Positions 35,884 through 45,804 of a stretch of DNA of 64,000 nt are shown one piece after another; the first letter of the stretch is position 1, and each line of letters begins with the position of its first letter. Origin of the DNA: Microvirga zambiensis WSM3693 (GTDB lineage: Bacteria; Pseudomonadota; Alphaproteobacteria; Rhizobiales; Beijerinckiaceae); assembly GCF_016735695.1 (NCBI RefSeq), contig NZ_JAERQD010000016.1, forward strand, positions 62,001 through 126,000. The letters run 5' to 3'. The notes below the pieces were generated by a model. That model did not search any database. It was not told where the DNA came from and was given only the letters and a program-made list of their open reading frames with translations. A program made the translations under genes and the position numbers.

Positions 35884-37274
35884 GGTTCTACAACTCAAGA
35901 TCCGGATCAGCCGATGCACCCACGTTCCTTGGAGATCTCATCGACACGCTGACGGAAAGGGGACGGGCCTTGCTCGGTCGCAAGGGTGATCGTGATGCCA
36001 TCCCTCAACTCGATCTGATTGCTTTGAGCGAATTGCTGCTGTCCCGCAGAGGCGAGGCGTCAGGCGTCGCCTTGGCACAAGCCCTCCTGGCGAGCTATGA
36101 CTCCGCTTCGAGTGCAGACAGGATCTCGTTCCTCCAGGCACTCGCCGATCGCTTTGGGCCCGATCGCCGGCAGGTGGAGCGCGCCATCGAAGCGGTTCGC
36201 AAGGATGAGGGGACAGATGCCCTGGAGGCGCTGCATGCGGCAGCCGAGCCTCAACGGCAGGAGTTGTTCCGGAGGCTCAATCTCGCCCCGGGCGGCACCG
36301 GGGCTCTCATCCGAATGCGCGAAGAACTCGGCGGGCATATCAAGGGCAATCCTGGACTGAGGTGCGTTGACGCGGACTTTGCCCATCTGTTCTCGTCCTG
36401 GTTCAATCGGGGTTTTTTGGTGTTGCGGCCGATCGACTGGACCACGCCTGCCAACATCCTGGAGAAGATAATTCGCTACGAGGCGGTGCATGCCATCCAG
36501 AACTGGGATGACCTGCGCAATCGCCTCCAGCCGGAGGATCGCCGCTGTTACGGATTCTTCCATCCCCAGCTCGTCGACGAGCCGCTGATCTTCGTCGAGG
36601 TGGCGCTGACCAAGGAGATCCCCGGCGCGATCGGGCCGCTTCTCGACCTCGGCCGCACTCCGATTGGCGCCTCTGAGGCGACGACCGCCGTCTTCTACTC
36701 GATCTCGAACACGCAAAAGGGCCTTGGCGGGGTGTCCTTCGGCAATTTCCTGATCAAGCAGGTCGTGGAGAACCTCAAGCGTGAGCTGCCGAATCTGAAG
36801 ACATTCGTGACGCTCTCTCCCGTTCCGGGCTTCGCGGCATGGCTCGCCCGCGAGCGCAAGACGGAGGAGTCAGCCTGTCTCGATGGTGCATCGAAGGAGA
36901 TCCTCGACATTCTCGATCAGCCAGCCTGGAGCGACGACCTGGACATGGTCGAGAAGGTTCGTGATGTGCTCCTGTCGGCCACAGCCTACTACTTTTTGAA
37001 GGCCAAGGATTCCAAGGGTCGTCCGGTCGATCCGGTGGCCCGCTTCCATCTCGGCAATGGAGCTCGCCTTGAGCGCCTGAACTTCCTCGGCGATGTGTCC
37101 GCGAAGGGCCTGAAGCAATCCCATGGTCTGATGGTCAACTACCTCTACGCTCTCGATGAGATCGAGAAGAACCACGAGGCCTTCGCTGAAAAGGGCACGA
37201 TCGCTGCATCGCCTATGATCCGCAAAGCCTTGCGGGCCGATCTGCCCTCTCGCGATCTGGTGCCCGCGCCCTGA
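35880..37274 (+). CDS. matA: Malonyl-CoA decarboxylase
   Basis: 464 residues. An N-terminal helical domain (about 1-130) precedes the acetyltransferase-like catalytic domain. Family blocks are intact: FFHPQLVDEPLIFVEVAL, the catalytic Ser region VFYSISNTQKGLGGVSFGNF and the His block RFHLGNGARLERLNF, ending with QSHGLMVNYLY. It converts malonyl-CoA to acetyl-CoA and CO2. A longer open frame upstream overlaps the AbrB gene and is not coding; the ATG overlaps that gene's stop. It works with the following malonyl-CoA synthetase to feed malonate into central metabolism. Confidence 0.96.
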   Translation: MRFYNSRSGSADAPTFLGDLIDTLTERGRALLGRKGDRDAIPQLDLIALSELLLSRRGEASGVALAQALLASYDSASSADRISFLQALADRFGPDRRQVERAIEAVRKDEGTDALEALHAAAEPQRQELFRRLNLAPGGTGALIRMREELGGHIKGNPGLRCVDADFAHLFSSWFNRGFLVLRPIDWTTPANILEKIIRYEAVHAIQNWDDLRNRLQPEDRRCYGFFHPQLVDEPLIFVEVALTKEIPGAIGPLLDLGRTPIGASEATTAVFYSISNTQKGLGGVSFGNFLIKQVVENLKRELPNLKTFVTLSPVPGFAAWLARERKTEESACLDGASKEILDILDQPAWSDDLDMVEKVRDVLLSATAYYFLKAKDSKGRPVDPVARFHLGNGARLERLNFLGDVSAKGLKQSHGLMVNYLYALDEIEKNHEAFAEKGTIAASPMIRKALRADLPSRDLVPAP

Positions 37275-37336
37275 CCGCCAAAGGCGACAATACTTTGACC
37301 GGGTCGATCATCGACCCTCGCTTCGGAGCCCATGCC

Positions 37337-38866
37337 ATGAATGCGAACCTGTTCGACCGGCTCGAACGCTCGATCGCTGCCCTCACCAAGACAGCCATTG
37401 CCACACTGGGCGGGGAGACGGTCAGCTATGCCGACCTGATCGCCCTGTCCGGCCGATTGGCCAACGTGCTCGCCACCTGTGGGGTCAAGCCCGGCGATCG
37501 CGTCGCTGTCCAGGTCGAGAAGTCGGTGCCGGCCTTGGTCTTATACCTTGCGACCGTCCGAGCCGGCGCGGTCTATCTGCCGCTCAACCCCGCTTACACA
37601 TTGGCGGAGCTGGAATACTTCATCGGCGATGCTGAGCCCTCGCTGGTGGTCTGCGATCCGGGCAACCGCGAGGGGATCGAACGACTCGCCGCGAAGGTCG
37701 GATCGTCCGTCGAAACACTCGATGCGCGAGGGCAAGGCTCTCTCACGGAGGCTGCAAACAATGCCTCTGACCTATTCGAGACGGCGCAGAGGGCAGGCGA
37801 AGACCTGGCGGCGATCCTCTATACGTCGGGCACGACCGGCCGTTCCAAGGGCGCCATGCTGACCCACGACAATCTCGTCTCCAATGCCCTCACCCTGAAG
37901 GAGGCCTGGCGCTTCACGGCGGACGATGTGCTGATCCATGCCCTGCCGATCTATCACACTCACGGGCTGTTCGTGGCGAGCAACGTCACGCTGTTCTCCG
38001 GCGCGTCGATGATCTTCCTGGCGAAGTTCGATGCGGACCAGATCCTCGGTCTGATGCCCCGCGCCACGGCTCTGATGGGAGTGCCGACCTTCTACGTTCG
38101 CCTGTTGCAGCATCCAGGTCTCGCGAAGGGGACGACGTCGGGAATGCGCCTGTTCGTGTCAGGCTCGGCGCCTCTGCTGGCGGAGACCCACCGCGAATGG
38201 AGCGCCCGGACCGGTCATGCCATCCTTGAACGCTACGGCATGACCGAGACGAACATGAACACCTCCAATCCTTATGATGGAGACAGGGTTCCGGGCGCCG
38301 TCGGCCTGCCTCTGCCCTGCGTATCAGTGCGTATCACCAATCCGGACACCGGCGAGGAGTTGCCAACAAACGAGATCGGCATGATCGAGGTGAAGGGCCC
38401 GAACGTCTTCAAAGGCTACTGGCGCATGCCGGAGAAGACGGCGTCCGAGTTCCGCCCGGATGGCTTCTTCATCACGGGAGATCTCGGCAAGATCGACGAG
38501 CGCGGCTATGTCCACATCCTCGGGCGTGGCAAGGACTTGGTGATCACCGGCGGCTTCAACGTCTATCCGAAGGAGATCGAGGACGAGATCGATGCCATTC
38601 CGGGCGTGTTCGAGAGCGCGGTGATTGGCGTCCCGCACGAGGACTTCGGCGAGGGGGTGACAGCGGTCGTCGTCTGCTCCAGGGAGGCAGCAGTCGACGA
38701 GAAGATGATCTTGGCGGCACTCGATGGCCGCTTGGCGAAGTTCAAGCTGCCGAAGCGGGTCGTCTTCGTCGATGAACTGCCGCGCAATACCATGGGCAAG
38801 GTACAGAAGAACGTCCTGCGGCAAGAGTTCGGCGGCCTTTATGTTTCCTCCGCCCGTGTATCCTAG
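37337..38866 (+). CDS. matB: Malonyl-CoA synthetase
   Basis: 509 residues, an acyl-adenylate-forming ligase. Visible core motifs: AILYTSGTTGRSKGAML (P-loop), ILERYGMTETNMNTSNPYDG (the extended MatB-type A5 motif), FFITGDLGKID, GRGKDLVITGGFNVYPKEIE and the final catalytic Lys in PRNTMGKVQK. ATG at 37337 has GGAG 8 nt upstream and matches the usual MatB start MNANLFDRL. It makes malonyl-CoA from malonate, CoA and ATP. It is the last gene of the operon; a strong terminator follows. Confidence 0.96.
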   Translation: MNANLFDRLERSIAALTKTAIATLGGETVSYADLIALSGRLANVLATCGVKPGDRVAVQVEKSVPALVLYLATVRAGAVYLPLNPAYTLAELEYFIGDAEPSLVVCDPGNREGIERLAAKVGSSVETLDARGQGSLTEAANNASDLFETAQRAGEDLAAILYTSGTTGRSKGAMLTHDNLVSNALTLKEAWRFTADDVLIHALPIYHTHGLFVASNVTLFSGASMIFLAKFDADQILGLMPRATALMGVPTFYVRLLQHPGLAKGTTSGMRLFVSGSAPLLAETHREWSARTGHAILERYGMTETNMNTSNPYDGDRVPGAVGLPLPCVSVRITNPDTGEELPTNEIGMIEVKGPNVFKGYWRMPEKTASEFRPDGFFITGDLGKIDERGYVHILGRGKDLVITGGFNVYPKEIEDEIDAIPGVFESAVIGVPHEDFGEGVTAVVVCSREAAVDEKMILAALDGRLAKFKLPKRVVFVDELPRNTMGKVQKNVLRQEFGGLYVSSARVS

Positions 38867-38901
38867 ACCGAGCAGCAGGCACTTGAGGGGAGGTCAGAGA
38901 G

Positions 38902-38930
38902 AGATCGCAGGCATCGGCCTGCGATCTTTA
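38902..38930 (+). terminator. Rho-independent terminator after matB
   Basis: Perfect 11-bp stem AGATCGCAGGC/GCCTGCGATCT with an ATCG loop, running into TTTA, 36 bp after the matB stop. It is the clearest intrinsic terminator in the window. Confidence 0.85.
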
Positions 38931-39320
38931 CGTGATGCTGACCTCATCTGAACAACAAATGTCGTCTCTTGGCACGAGGCAGAAGGTCAGAGATGTATTG
39001 AGAAACGGATGTCGATGGCCTATCGACCTGTCAGCCCCAGGATCGCTCAGCCGTCGTTGTCAGGCGTAATCATCGGAGGAGGGTGAACCTCCCGATAAAA
39101 TTAGGTCGGGTTACCCATCAGGATTGTCGCCAGTCCATCAAAATTTGCTCTAGCCGGCGACGCTTGGTCGACAACGATGCCGATTCGGCGCCGCGGGCGA
39201 TGATCAGCTAGACTCTTTATGATTGGATACGAGCGGATCTGGCGTGATACGGGTCCGCCGCGACAAAGCGCGCCACCCGACGGTGAAGATCCAGCGAGTA
39301 CCGGCAGTCTGGCGCGGGTG
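38931..39320. other. Intergenic DNA between convergent units
   Basis: About 390 bp with no supportable gene. It contains only the downstream side of the L,D-transpeptidase-like gene and scattered short frames with no ribosome sites. Confidence 0.4.
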
Positions 39321-40031
39321 CTATGCCGGCAGGACGACCACCTTCGTCTTGACCGGCGTGCGTTCGTACAGGTGCATCATGTCCTGCGTGAGGAGGCCGA
39401 CGCAGCCGCTCGTGATGCCGTTGCCGATCGTCTCGGGGGCGAGGCTGGCATAGATCGTGTAGAGCGTGTAGGCGCCGTTCTGATAGAGATAAAGCGTGCG
39501 GGCGCCGAGCGGGTTGTCGAGGCCGCCCGGCATGCCGCCGGCCCATTTGGCCGCCTCGGGCTGGCGCTTGATCATCTCCCTGGGCGGGGTCCAGGTCGCC
39601 CATTCGCCCTTGCGCCCGACATAGGCGTCACCGCTCCACCGGAACCCGTCGCGGCCGACATTGGCGCCATAGCGGGTGGCGGTTCCGTCGTCCTCGACGC
39701 GGTAGACGTAGTAATTGGCGGGATCGACGATAATCGTGCCGGGCGCCTCTTTGGTGTCGTAGCGAACTGTCCGGCGGTAATATTTCGGATCGACCTTGCT
39801 GACATCGACCGCCGGGATCGGGAACTTCTCCTCGGGCACCGGCCCGTAGAGTTTCGACGCCTCGGCGAGGCTCATGCCGTCGGATGTGACGCAGCCGGCG
39901 AGCCCCAGCGCGCCGACGCTGGCGGCCGAGCCGGCGAGAAAAGACCGGCGGCTTAAAAGTCCCGCCCGACGCCCGAGCAAAGCTGCGTCGTCCCTGTCTC
40001 CGGCATAGGTATTCCCACCGTCCATGATCAT
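39321..40031 (-). CDS. YkuD-fold L,D-transpeptidase-like protein with altered active site
   Basis: 236 residues. Tat-like signal with lipobox (SRRSFLAGSAASVGALGLAGC), then the domain common in Rhizobiales L,D-transpeptidases: YRRTVRYDTKEAPGTIIVD, TRYGANVGRDGFRWSGDA and PPREMIKRQPEAAKW. The active site is changed. The usual IHGTNEP is IYASLAP, so the catalytic His-Gly becomes Tyr-Ala, and SSGCIR becomes TSGCVG, losing the Arg while keeping the Cys. Normal enzymes cross-link peptidoglycan or anchor proteins to it; this copy may be inactive or have another role. An ATG two codons inside is an alternative start. Confidence 0.88.
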   Translation of the reverse strand: MIMDGGNTYAGDRDDAALLGRRAGLLSRRSFLAGSAASVGALGLAGCVTSDGMSLAEASKLYGPVPEEKFPIPAVDVSKVDPKYYRRTVRYDTKEAPGTIIVDPANYYVYRVEDDGTATRYGANVGRDGFRWSGDAYVGRKGEWATWTPPREMIKRQPEAAKWAGGMPGGLDNPLGARTLYLYQNGAYTLYTIYASLAPETIGNGITSGCVGLLTQDMMHLYERTPVKTKVVVLPA

Positions 40032-40438
40032 GTTGGCCGTGTCCCTTGTCCTGTTGCCCGACGAGAAAATAGTCCGGCATACACCCGCTGAACGTCTTGT
40101 TGAGCTTCAGATTGCCGTCACACGGCTCGATTGGCAAGCCCGGGCCTTTGCGCGGGACGGGCCGGGTGGGCTCGATTCCGACCGATGCCAGGGCCTGCAA
40201 ATGGCACGTCCCGGAAGGTGAATGTCCGCCGAAAGCAGATGTTTTCACGCGATGCTGCCAAGCTTCGCCTTTGACCCGGTACCGATTTGTCTGAGACGAC
40301 GCTTCACGATGCCTTGCTGCGCAAGATCCGCACCTATAAACGTTAGGCTTCCTACTCCGCGTTTTGACGAGGCGAGCGAATGGCTTGCCGGACGAGGCGC
40401 TGTGGCTGAAGTTAGTTAATGTATCTCGCGGGGCATTC
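40032..40438. other. Divergent intergenic region before the chemosensory operon
   Basis: About 400 bp that must contain the promoter of the MCP-che operon. Several short frames cross it on both strands, but none has a ribosome site or family resemblance. The segment near 40163-40180 resembles a tRNA T-arm, but no full tRNA can be folded. Confidence 0.4.
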
Positions 40439-42379
40439 ATGGCACTGGTCAAGACGTCCGAACTTCCGGGCAAGGGCAACTCACGATCGGTGAGTGAAGA
40501 GGCTCTTCCCCCGGAGATCCCCGCCATAAGAGGAAAGGCCTCCCAGCGCCGGACGCTCGAGCGGGTCAAGGCGCGGAGGCTGCAGGCCGCCGAGCGCATT
40601 GGCGCCGCGACCGAGGAACTCGCCAGTGGCGTCACCGAGGCTTCGTCGGCAGCCGAGGAACTCCGGCGCTCCATGGAGCAGATTGCCAGCGGAGCCGAGG
40701 AGGCCGCCGGGGCGTCCCACCAGTCGCTTTCGGCCATCGTGAGCCTGAATGCGTCGTTTTCCGACGCGCGGGCTCATGCCGAGACCACTCGCGCCAAGAC
40801 CGCCGGCCTCCAGGGCCTTCTGATCGAGACGGGAGCCCAGATCGATGCCTCGGTGGCGGCCGTCGAAAGCAACACGACCCGCCAACGGGCCCTGGTCGAT
40901 ATCATTTCTCTTCTGGAGAAGCGGGCCTCCGAGATCGGCGAGATCACCCTTTTGGTCGGGGACATTTCCGACCAGACCAACCTTCTGGCGCTGAACGCCG
41001 CCATCGAGGCTGCCCGGGCCGGGGAGAGCGGGCGCAGCTTTGCGGTTGTCGCCGACGAGGTCCGGGCTCTCGCCGGTACTTCGGAGAGAAGCGCACAGGA
41101 TATTCAGGCCCTCGCTGAAGGCATCGTCAGCGAAGTCCGGTCCGTCGCGGAGCGGATCAGGACGGCAGCCGAAACTGCATCCGGGGAAGCTCAGGTCGGC
41201 CGCGCCGTCGTGACCGCTCTGGACAAGATCCGGGCTGATGTGTCCCTCTTGGCCGAGGGAAGCCAGGCCATTCTCGTTGCGGCCGTCGAGGCCGAGGCTG
41301 CCATTCGAGAGGCTCAGCGTGGCGCGGAACAGGTCGCCAGTGCCGCCGAGGAGCAGGCGGCAGCGGCGGCCGAAGCTCAACGGGCAGTCCAGCAGCAGAG
41401 CATCGCTCTCGACCAGAGCCAGCAGACTGCGCAGGCGCTGGCCGCTTTGGCGGACGATCTTCAAGGAGGCACGGCCGGAGCAGCCAGTGCCGAGCAAGTC
41501 GGGTCCGCTGCCGAGCAGCTGTCGGCGGCCATTCAGGAGCTGTCAGGAGCTGCCGGCGAGATCATGACCGCTGTCGACCAGATCAGCCGCGGAGCGCAGA
41601 TGCAGGCTGCGGCCGCGCAGCAGGCTGATGTGGCCATGGAGCGGATTGAGCGAGCGACCGCTGGGTCGCGGGGTGCGGCCAGCGCCGCCGCCGAGCGCAT
41701 CGAGGCACTTGCCGCCGATCTGCAGGACAACCGTTCTGCGACTCTGCGGCTGGCCTCCGGCGTCGAGGAGGCGCTGAAGGAGACGCAGGCGATGATCGAA
41801 TTGATGGGCGGATTGGATGAATCCGGCCGCCGCATCGAGAAGATCGTCGACGGCATTGCCCTCGTTGCGGTCCAGACCAACATGCTGGCCGTGAGCGGCT
41901 CCATCGAGGCCGCCCGTGCCGGCGAGGCCGGGCGCGGCTTCGCCATCGTGTCCGGAGACATCCGCGTTCTGGCGCGGGACGCGTCCGAGAACGCCGACCG
42001 CATCAAGGATGTGGTTCGCCAGATCCGTGAGCAGATCACCATCGTCAGGCGCGATCTGGAGCAGAGCGCCGCCATTGCACAGGCTGAGGTCGCCAAGAAT
42101 ATCCAGACGGCGGAAAAGCTGGGGACAATGGAAGCCGATGCGAAGGCTATTCGGCAAGGCAGCGCCTCGATCCTGTCGGGGTCCGAGACGATTCTGACGG
42201 CGGTGCGCGAGGTCCGGCTCGGCACCCAGCAGGTGGCCGTCGTCGCCGAGCAGGCCGGCAATGCTGCCGCACAAGCCGCCACCGCGGCGCGCCAGCAGGC
42301 GCGGGGAGCCGAGGATCTGGCGGCTGCCATCGAGGAGATCGCCTCTCTTGCCGACGAACTCCAGATGAGGGAGTCGTAA
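40439..42379 (+). CDS. Soluble methyl-accepting chemotaxis protein with two signalling tips
   Basis: About 646 residues, almost entirely Ala/Glu/Gln-rich coiled coil, with no membrane helix and no recognisable ligand domain. Two receptor hairpin tips are present: a canonical one near residues 175-210 ([19 protein letters not shown], then [10 protein letters not shown]) and a divergent one near 480-515 ([19 protein letters not shown], then [10 protein letters not shown]). Ordinary MCPs have one. Start ATG 40439 matches where coding-type sequence begins; upstream codons look random. It heads an operon with CheW, CheB, CheR and CheA homologues, so it is the receptor of that pathway, acting in the cytoplasm. 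Confidence 0.9.
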   Translation: MALVKTSELPGKGNSRSVSEEALPPEIPAIRGKASQRRTLERVKARRLQAAERIGAATEELASGVTEASSAAEELRRSMEQIASGAEEAAGASHQSLSAIVSLNASFSDARAHAETTRAKTAGLQGLLIETGAQIDASVAAVESNTTRQRALVDIISLLEKRASEIGEITLLVGDISDQTNLLALNAAIEAARAGESGRSFAVVADEVRALAGTSERSAQDIQALAEGIVSEVRSVAERIRTAAETASGEAQVGRAVVTALDKIRADVSLLAEGSQAILVAAVEAEAAIREAQRGAEQVASAAEEQAAAAAEAQRAVQQQSIALDQSQQTAQALAALADDLQGGTAGAASAEQVGSAAEQLSAAIQELSGAAGEIMTAVDQISRGAQMQAAAAQQADVAMERIERATAGSRGAASAAAERIEALAADLQDNRSATLRLASGVEEALKETQAMIELMGGLDESGRRIEKIVDGIALVAVQTNMLAVSGSIEAARAGEAGRGFAIVSGDIRVLARDASENADRIKDVVRQIREQITIVRRDLEQSAAIAQAEVAKNIQTAEKLGTMEADAKAIRQGSASILSGSETILTAVREVRLGTQQVAVVAEQAGNAAAQAATAARQQARGAEDLAAAIEEIASLADELQMRES

Positions 42380-42383
42380 GGCC

Positions 42384-43853
42384 ATGACCGAGGCGGCCTC
42401 GGCTCCTCCCACTCAGTCGTTCCTGACGGTGCAGGTGGGGAACGAGCGCTTCGCCCTTCCGGCATCCGATGTGATGGAGGTGATCCGTCCTCCGGCCATG
42501 ACTCGGGTTCCCCTTGGGCCCTCGAGCCTGCTCGGGGTGACCAACCTGCGAGGCGCAGTGATGCCGGTCGTGTCGCTGCGCCGCCTTCTGGGGCAGGAGG
42601 ATAGCCCCTCATCGAACGCACGCGTGGTCGTGATCGACCGCGGCACCCCGGTCGGTCTTTTGATCGACAAGGTGGCATCTCTAAGAGAAGGTGGCCCTGC
42701 TTCCTCCGAGGCGGCCCCCGCGGACAGACCAGGCATCGCACCGGTGCGGGCAGGCGAGCTGGATGCGCTGCTGGCGAAAGACTTCGGGACGATTGCCCGT
42801 TGCGCGCGCAGCAGGCCATCCTCGACTCTGCAAGGCCCCCAGCGCGAGGCGGCCGCAAACCGTGATGAGATTGCCGTCGTGCATTTTGTCGTTGCGGGAC
42901 AGGACTACGCGCTGCCCCTTGCATCGGTTCACGAAGTCGTCGCCCTGCCGGAAGAGGTCGTCGTCGTTCCGCACACGGATTCAATCATGCTGGGCGCGAT
43001 GTCGCTTCGCGGACAGCTGCTGCCGCTCGTATCGTTGCGAGGCCTTCTCGGGCTTCGTGCCGGCGGCCCGGCGACAGGCAGAGCCCGTGTGGTCGTGGTG
43101 CGGATCGGCGGAGGGCTGGTGGGTCTTGCCGTCGACGACATGAGGGAAATCCTTCGTCTTCCGAAAAGCGCCATCGATCCGGTCCCGACCATCCTGACAC
43201 GGGGAAATGCGGAGGCTCAGATCCAAGGGATCTGCAGGCTTGAGGGCGGACGGCGGTTGGTCTCGATCTTGTCGATGGATCATCTGTTCAGGGATCAGGC
43301 GATGATCGAGGAGATTATGTCCCGAACGGAGAAGAGCCGCGACATGGACACAGCTGATGGGCCTGCAGGAGGCGATGAGCAGTTCATCGTGTTCCAGCTG
43401 GGCGGCGAGGACTACGGATTGCCCATCGAAACCGTCGACGAAGTGGTGCGCGTGCCCGACACGCTGACGCGGCTGCCCAAATCTCCCGACTTCGTCGAAG
43501 GCGTGATGAATCTGCGCGGGCGGGTTGTTCCCGTAATCGACCAGCGGAGGCGCTTCCAGTTCGAGGGGCGGGGGGAGCGGCGGCGGGAGCGCATCCTGGT
43601 TGTCAGGATCGACCAGATGCAGGCCGGTTTCCTGGTCGACAGGGTGTCGGAGGTCCTCAGCATTCCACAAAGCCAGCTTCGCCCGACGCCCGACCTGGCA
43701 GCAGACGAGAGTCAGGTCATCGACCGCATCGCGAATATCGAGGTCGAAGGGAGGATGATCCTACTGCTCAACCCGAGGGAACTGCTGGACAAGGCAGAGA
43801 AGGATCTGCTCGCCACTATCGGTGAGAGAAACCTGGAGCGGCCCGCTTCGTGA
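42384..43853 (+). CDS. Triple CheW-domain coupling protein
   Basis: 489 residues with three CheW modules in tandem: about 12-150 (FLTVQVGNERFALPASDV, LGVTNLRGAVMPVV), 162-310 (VVHFVVAGQDYALPLASV, LGAMSLRGQLLPLV) and 331-480 (FIVFQLGGEDYGLPIETV, VEGVMNLRGRVVPVI). Each has the NLRG or SLRG turn expected for receptor/kinase contact. It lies 4 bp after the receptor gene and overlaps the cheB start. Multi-CheW proteins can bridge several receptors and CheA; the three modules may pair with the two tips of the receptor. Confidence 0.94.
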   Translation: MTEAASAPPTQSFLTVQVGNERFALPASDVMEVIRPPAMTRVPLGPSSLLGVTNLRGAVMPVVSLRRLLGQEDSPSSNARVVVIDRGTPVGLLIDKVASLREGGPASSEAAPADRPGIAPVRAGELDALLAKDFGTIARCARSRPSSTLQGPQREAAANRDEIAVVHFVVAGQDYALPLASVHEVVALPEEVVVVPHTDSIMLGAMSLRGQLLPLVSLRGLLGLRAGGPATGRARVVVVRIGGGLVGLAVDDMREILRLPKSAIDPVPTILTRGNAEAQIQGICRLEGGRRLVSILSMDHLFRDQAMIEEIMSRTEKSRDMDTADGPAGGDEQFIVFQLGGEDYGLPIETVDEVVRVPDTLTRLPKSPDFVEGVMNLRGRVVPVIDQRRRFQFEGRGERRRERILVVRIDQMQAGFLVDRVSEVLSIPQSQLRPTPDLAADESQVIDRIANIEVEGRMILLLNPRELLDKAEKDLLATIGERNLERPAS

Positions 43854-44950
43854 TCCGGCTGCTGATCGTCGACGATTCTCCTTTGATGAGGCGCCTTCTC
43901 GGCGGGGTGTTTACGGCCGAGGGGGATTTCGAAATCGCTTTTGCCCGCAATGGGGTCGAGGCGCTGGAGCAGTTGCATGTTTTCAAGCCGGACGTGATCA
44001 CGCTCGATGTGAACATGCCCGAGATGGATGGCCTTGCCTGTCTCGACCGGATCATGCTGGAGCGTCCGTGCCCCGTCGTGATGGTCTCATCTCTGACCGA
44101 GGCAGGCGCGAGCGTAACCCTCCAGGCCTTCGAGCTTGGAGCCATCGACTTCATCACGAAGCCTGAACGGGCCATTTCACTGGAAATGGGAACCCTCGGC
44201 CCCAAGCTCGTCGACACGGTCCGCAACGCTGCGCAGGCCCGGCTGCCCAGCAGCCTGAGGCTGGCCGAGCGGGTGCGCCTGCGCAGCGGATTGACGAATC
44301 CGACACCCGCCATGGTGCCGAGTCGGCGTGCGTCGGCCTTGCCGCGGGTGCGCCGAACCAAGGCCGCGCCGGCCCATGGCCTCGTCCTGATCGGGGTTTC
44401 CACTGGGGGGCCGCCTGCGCTGGATGCCGTGCTGTCCCGGCTGCCTGCCGACTTCCCGTGGCCGATCGTAGTGGCACAGCACATGCCAGGCTCGTTCACA
44501 GGTCCATTGGCCCGTCGGCTCGACAAGCTTTGCGCACTTACCGTAACGGAAGCAATCCTGCCGATGCCGCTCGCTCCCGCCCATGTCTATGTCGGCAAGG
44601 GCGATGCCGACGTGATCATCGGCATCCGTCCGGACGGACCTGTCGTCATGGCTGCTCCGTCTCTGCCGGAGCACCGATGGCATCCGAGCGTCGATCGGCT
44701 GGTCGAGAGTGCCATGCAGCATTTTGCACCCGACCGCTTGATCGGGGTGCTTATGACCGGAATGGGCAGCGATGGAGCCGAGGCTATGGCACGGCTGCAT
44801 GAGCAAGGCGGCTGCACTATTGCGGAAGCGGAAGAGAGCGCTGTCGTATGGGGCATGCCCGGCGAGCTGGTTCGCCGTGGCGGCGCGCAGGTCATCGCGC
44901 CCCTGGAACAGATTGCCGACCGTATCCTGGGCATGGTTGAGCGCTCATGA
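43850..44950 (+). CDS. cheB: CheB receiver-methylesterase
   Basis: 366 residues. Receiver (about 1-115): LLIVDDSPLMRR, phospho-Asp in ITLDVNMPEMDG (about 53), FITKPE. Linker, then methylesterase (about 175-360) with catalytic Ser in IGVSTGGPPAL, His in VVAQHMPGSFTG and Asp in TGMGSDGAEAM. All catalytic residues are intact. The start is GTG, overlapping the CheW gene by ATGA-type geometry (GTGA). It removes methyl groups from the receptor upon phosphorylation by CheA. Confidence 0.96.
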   Translation: MIRLLIVDDSPLMRRLLGGVFTAEGDFEIAFARNGVEALEQLHVFKPDVITLDVNMPEMDGLACLDRIMLERPCPVVMVSSLTEAGASVTLQAFELGAIDFITKPERAISLEMGTLGPKLVDTVRNAAQARLPSSLRLAERVRLRSGLTNPTPAMVPSRRASALPRVRRTKAAPAHGLVLIGVSTGGPPALDAVLSRLPADFPWPIVVAQHMPGSFTGPLARRLDKLCALTVTEAILPMPLAPAHVYVGKGDADVIIGIRPDGPVVMAAPSLPEHRWHPSVDRLVESAMQHFAPDRLIGVLMTGMGSDGAEAMARLHEQGGCTIAEAEESAVVWGMPGELVRRGGAQVIAPLEQIADRILGMVERS

Positions 44951-45804
44951 GCAGGTCGCGCAAGGCACACACGCTCACGATCGATGAGATCCGCCGCCTG
45001 TGCCAATTCCTCCATCTGCGCACGGGAATGATCTTCGGTGAGAGCAAGCGGTACTACATCGAGAGGCGCATCGCCGATCGCATGGCCGCGACGGGAATGC
45101 GCACCTTCAATGCCTATCTTGCGCATGCGGAGGTCGACCGACGCGAAGTCGAGCAGCTGATCAACATCTTCACGGTGAATGAAACCTACTTCTACCGCGA
45201 GGAGCATCAGCTGCGCTGTCTGAGCCGCTCGATCCTGCCAGGGATCGTGCAGGGCAAAAGGCCGGGCGATCTCGTGCGGATCTGGTCTGTGCCTTGCTCG
45301 ACCGGCGAGGAGCCATACTCCATCGCCATCTGGCTGCTCGAAAATTGGCCGCTGGTGGACGCCTATCACATCGAGATCGTCGGCTCCGACATCGACACGC
45401 AGGTTCTGCTGGATGCTCAGGCGGGAAACTACGGGGAACGCGCCCTTTCGCGGTTGCCTCCAGATGTGGTCGATCGCTATTTCGACCCTGCTCCGGATGG
45501 CGAGCGCCGATTGATCCAGGATTTGCGGGAATCTGTGAAATTCACATCCACCAATCTCGTCGACGCCTCGTCCGTTGCGGGGCAGGGATTGTTCGATGTC
45601 ATCTTCTGCCGCAACGTTCTCATCTATTTCGACGATTCCTCACGGCTCCTGACAGCCAACAACCTCTACGATTCCCTGCACCCGGGAGGTTACATTTGTC
45701 TCGGCCATACCGAGTCGATGACCCGGATCTCGAAACGGTTCGACATTCGCCGCTTCGAGGATGCGATCGTCTACCAACGGCCCTGGAGCGACCGTGATGG
45801 ATGA
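44947..45804 (+). CDS. cheR: CheR chemoreceptor methyltransferase
   Basis: 285 residues. N-terminal helical domain (RRIADRMAATGMRTFNAYL) and SAM-binding catalytic domain: FTVNETYFYRE, WSVPCSTGEEPYSIA, VGSDIDTQVL and FDVIFCRNVLIYFDD, all normal. ATG overlaps the cheB stop (ATGA). It methylates glutamates on the receptor using S-adenosylmethionine. No TPR or pentapeptide-tether module is attached, so it should bind its receptor directly. Confidence 0.96.
   Translation: MSRSRKAHTLTIDEIRRLCQFLHLRTGMIFGESKRYYIERRIADRMAATGMRTFNAYLAHAEVDRREVEQLINIFTVNETYFYREEHQLRCLSRSILPGIVQGKRPGDLVRIWSVPCSTGEEPYSIAIWLLENWPLVDAYHIEIVGSDIDTQVLLDAQAGNYGERALSRLPPDVVDRYFDPAPDGERRLIQDLRESVKFTSTNLVDASSVAGQGLFDVIFCRNVLIYFDDSSRLLTANNLYDSLHPGGYICLGHTESMTRISKRFDIRRFEDAIVYQRPWSDRDG

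Noticed and set aside
40076..40240. tRNA-like T-arm (GGGCTCGATTCC region)
   Set aside because: T-stem has a mismatch and no anticodon or D arm can be paired; not a tRNA gene.
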